From: Chlamydiia bacterium
GTDB taxonomy: Bacteria > Chlamydiota > Chlamydiia > Chlamydiales > Simkaniaceae
Reading direction: 5' to 3'
Length of the DNA stretch: 10,514 bases
Assembly (NCBI GenBank): GCA_020440405.1
Contig: JAGROF010000034.1
Span: 1-10,514, forward strand
How positions within the stretch are numbered: position 1 is the first letter of the stretch; each line of letters opens with the position of its first letter. The notes beneath the pieces were generated by a model. That model was not told the origin of the DNA. It saw nothing but the letters and a program-made list of their open reading frames with translations, and did not search any database. Shown here in pieces: positions 8,126-10,514 of this stretch. The translations under genes were made by a program, and so were the position numbers.

Positions 8126-8261
8126 CAAATAACAATTAAATTTCATATTAATATATAAGTATCTTAAAATAAGTAATTTACAATAAATATGTATTTTTAA
8201 ATAACTTATAATAAAAGGTTTAATATTTTAGAATCTCGTCTAAAAAGTAAGGTTTGAAAGA

Positions 8262-8294
8262 AAAAGGCCCATGCTTTCACAGCACAGGCCCTTT
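8262..8294 (-). terminator. Rho-independent terminator of the upstream paralogue
   Basis: The arms 8262-8275 and 8281-8294 give a 14-bp stem on - strand RNA when three G-U pairs are allowed, with a 5-base loop and a following UUUUUCUUU tract. It begins 5 bases after the TAA at 8300-8302. Its GGCC...GTGC stem resembles that of the terminator at 4771-4803, suggesting that the gene and its terminator were duplicated together. Confidence 0.85.
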
Positions 8295-8299
8295 CAGGG

Positions 8300-10514
8300 T
8301 TAGTTTGCCTGCTCAATCTCGGAATAAAGCGCATTTAAATCCCTAAATGCCTTGTCTTTCTGAGATACGCTTTGAGAGAGCGCTAAAATCCGCAGGTATT
8401 CACGCATTTGGTCGTGTTGGTTTTTTGGGGTACCCTCAACTGCTACATCGATTTCTTTTCCATACAGGTGGTTTATCATAAACTGTGCAACAGCTTCTGG
8501 AGAGCTTTGTTCAAGTGCTGCCTTAATCTTTCCACGATCAAGACGCGAGAGATTTTCTTCTTCTTCTTCAATTCCCATGATTTGCAGAAGGGTATCAAAA
8601 GCTTCCTCTTTTGTCTCGTCCACCTGGAGATTTGTGAGCTCAGCACTGATCTCCGCAACAAGAGAGTCATGGCTATCGTTAAGCTCCTCAACCCTTAAGG
8701 TCATTCGAGCCAATCGGCGTGCTGTCTCTTCTGGTCCATCCTGAGCAATTGCAGCAAGAATTGCCTCTGGAGTCAAAGGGGCCTCGCTTTCAACAGACTC
8801 GTCTACCGTGAGTGGGGCTGGAGGCAAGCTGCTTATAAGGCTTTCAGTTTCTTCAGCTTTTGCAAAGTTTGTACGTTGCGTGATGAGCAGCTGCTCAAAC
8901 GCAGCTTTTTGTTCTTCGTCAAAGTTTCTGAGTTCCATTTTTTCCCCATTAGGAAGCGTGATAAAAAAAGCTTTTCCGCTTCTTGTGGTGACGGGAAGCG
9001 TTATGCCTTCTAGGGCTTCCTTCACAGCGTCATGTGCAGCTTTTGCATTAGACGAGCTCTTTAAAAGCTCGCTATACTCTTTTCTTGATAACCTTCCTTG
9101 CGTCAGGAGGATATAAGCCGCTGCATCTGTTCCTAGGAATTCTAGAGTTTCGTGAGTCAGTGTTGCAGATCCCGCAACATTTGCTTCACGCAGACCCATG
9201 GCTGTTTCAAGCATCCGATAGTAGTCTTTATCTTGCAAGTTATACCTGTCTTGAAGAGGTGTGTCATCGATATCGCGAGGGTCTCTAATGCCAAGGGATT
9301 GCACATAAGGCTCTGCAAACATGTCAACGATGTCTTCGCGGAGTCCTTGAGGGGTAGCAATAGCGTTTAAAGCACGTGCTGCTCCATCCCCACTAAGTGT
9401 CTCTTGAAGTTCAGGCTTATCCGTCGTTCCTTGAGAAGCAAGAACCGCCAGACTTTGAAGCTCTCTTCTTAGCCCTTCAAGTTCTACTTGCTTTTCTCCG
9501 GGTTGATAATGGTTGACAGCAGCCATCCTTGGATAAGGTTCATTTCTGAGATAATCGAGCGCTTCTTCGTATTGCACAGTGAGCTCTTTTGAGTAAGAAA
9601 TGAAGAGCTTGAAGAGGGATCGCTTTGCTTCATCTGATGAAATTTGGCTTGTTTGTCCTTGTGCCATTAGTCTTGCTCGTTCTTGCATCACGGCAGCTTG
9701 ACCTAGGATGCGATCATCTGTAAAGACTTTAAAGATGTCCACAGTACCAGCTTCGGTATTCTCTTCGATCACTGCTGCAAGGGTTTCACTCATGCTGGTT
9801 CCTACAAAAGCATTCTGCACGTCTTCAAGAGGCATTCTTTCCCAAGTTCCTGAAGCTCTGTCAAAGGTTCCATCATAAGCACGAAGAAGAGTGAACACGT
9901 CGTCTGTCATGCCATAAGTGCTCATTACTTGTGCGATGAAGTGCATTTCTCCAGTCTGAGTGCCAAGGTTTTCTCTAGAGATCCCTTTGAAGCGTTTCAT
10001 GACTTCAGCAGAGACATGGTCTGTAGTGGTTGTGAGGTTATGCAGCTCACCAATGCGTTGATTAATATTTCTGACAGCGAGTTTCATTTTAAGTTGGAAC
10101 TTAGGATTTGCTTTAAGAGCATCCCAGATTTGGGTTTGAAACTTTGCAGTAGCTTTTTCAAGCGCTTCCATGTCGTCTTCAGCAACACCTGATAGATTGG
10201 TCAGGCTAGCTTGAGCAAAGAGTGCGGCATGAGCTTGCACTTTGTCATAGACAGAGTCAAGATCATTCGCATCGAATTCTTGAGCGAGCTTATCTGCATA
10301 ATTGATAACAGCAAGAGGAGTCATTTCCCCAGCCATAGGAGTCGTTTTGAGCCAGAGGTGACTCATCTGGTCAACTAGGACCTCCATTTCTCGCGATCCA
10401 TCAGCGATGCCCGCTGCTCTCGCAATGTTCATAGTCACGACAGCAACCATTTGTCTTTGAGCATCAAAATCGTCAGAAAGTTGCGCCACAGCATGCACCG
10501 CTTGCTCAAGCTCT
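8300..10514 (-). CDS. Large uncharacterised helical protein, paralogue of the downstream gene, 5'-truncated by the window
   Basis: The frame is open to the window end. The GTG at 10498 encodes an internal valine in a segment (ELEQAVHAVAQL) that matches residues 214 onward of the neighbour, so about 213 N-terminal residues are expected outside the window if the two share architecture. The 737 visible residues align along most of their length, with blocks that are nearly identical (TLTHETL, YGMTDDVFTLLRAYDGTF, LGTQTGEMHFIAQVMS) and others that are poorly conserved. It lacks about 98 residues present in the partner, having a short Pro/Glu-rich stretch (SLPPAPLTVDESVESEAP) in their place. A GAA-type run encodes EEEEE near 8557-8568. 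I find no cysteine, signal peptide, membrane span or catalytic motif. It ends in TAA with its own terminator and so is transcribed separately from the downstream gene. Function unknown. Confidence 0.88.
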   Translation of the reverse strand, partial: ELEQAVHAVAQLSDDFDAQRQMVAVVTMNIARAAGIADGSREMEVLVDQMSHLWLKTTPMAGEMTPLAVINYADKLAQEFDANDLDSVYDKVQAHAALFAQASLTNLSGVAEDDMEALEKATAKFQTQIWDALKANPKFQLKMKLAVRNINQRIGELHNLTTTTDHVSAEVMKRFKGISRENLGTQTGEMHFIAQVMSTYGMTDDVFTLLRAYDGTFDRASGTWERMPLEDVQNAFVGTSMSETLAAVIEENTEAGTVDIFKVFTDDRILGQAAVMQERARLMAQGQTSQISSDEAKRSLFKLFISYSKELTVQYEEALDYLRNEPYPRMAAVNHYQPGEKQVELEGLRRELQSLAVLASQGTTDKPELQETLSGDGAARALNAIATPQGLREDIVDMFAEPYVQSLGIRDPRDIDDTPLQDRYNLQDKDYYRMLETAMGLREANVAGSATLTHETLEFLGTDAAAYILLTQGRLSRKEYSELLKSSSNAKAAHDAVKEALEGITLPVTTRSGKAFFITLPNGEKMELRNFDEEQKAAFEQLLITQRTNFAKAEETESLISSLPPAPLTVDESVESEAPLTPEAILAAIAQDGPEETARRLARMTLRVEELNDSHDSLVAEISAELTNLQVDETKEEAFDTLLQIMGIEEEEENLSRLDRGKIKAALEQSSPEAVAQFMINHLYGKEIDVAVEGTPKNQHDQMREYLRILALSQSVSQKDKAFRDLNALYSEIEQAN

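Noticed and set aside
8069..8146. In-frame 26-codon N-terminal extension of the 1074-residue protein, starting at 8146.
   Set aside because: It is translated from AT-rich DNA that contains the TGTTATAAT promoter, has no ribosome binding site, and is unlike the rest of the protein. The start at 8068 has a well-placed AGAAGG.
8557..8568. TTC/GAA triplet run as a phase-variation tract.
   Set aside because: It is only a few units long and, being a triplet repeat, slippage would change the number of Glu residues without causing a frameshift.
8300..10498. Start of the truncated paralogue at the GTG at 10498.
   Set aside because: The frame stays open to the window end, and the neighbour has an internal valine at the same place within identical sequence, so this is not a start.

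Overview
The window reads as a piece of a bacterial chromosome with three parts: the end of a 2-oxoglutarate dehydrogenase operon on the + strand, a short non-coding junction with repeats and a terminator, and two large, related, unrecognised genes on the - strand. No rRNA, tRNA, transposase, integrase or CRISPR array was seen. The organism cannot be fixed from the sequence alone. My best guess, at low to moderate confidence, is an environmental member of the Chlamydiota or a similar intracellular bacterium. The reasons are a short SucB whose core resembles both proteobacterial and mitochondrial enzymes, AT-rich promoter DNA beside genes of moderate GC, and large cysteine-poor helical paralogues of the kind seen as lineage-specific families in such bacteria.

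Positions 1-4586 (+) hold sucA (E1, 5' end outside the window), sucB (E2) and lpdA (E3). Together they encode the complete complex that converts 2-oxoglutarate, CoA and NAD+ to succinyl-CoA, CO2 and NADH in the TCA cycle. sucA and sucB overlap by 4 bases (ATGA). A possible 30-codon hydrophobic reading frame bridges sucB and lpdA, overlapping sucB by 4 bases and lpdA by 8. SucB has no recognisable peripheral subunit-binding domain in its linker.

Positions 4587-4843 are non-coding. They hold two direct copies and one inverted copy of a sequence built on ACCACAGAGAA, then a strong hairpin that ends transcription of the convergent - strand gene and may also stop lpdA read-through.

Positions 4844-10514 (-) hold two paralogous genes in the same orientation. 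The upstream one (8300-10514) runs off the window. The downstream one (4844-8068, 1074 residues) is complete, with its own extended -10 promoter, ribosome binding site and terminator. Both proteins are predicted to be largely helical and almost free of cysteine, with no recognisable enzyme motif. Their DNA is a mosaic: tracts of 77, 96 and at least 95 identical bases alternate with segments that are strongly diverged, and the complete gene carries about 98 residues missing from its partner. This pair, possibly recombining and possibly secreted, is the least explained part of the window.
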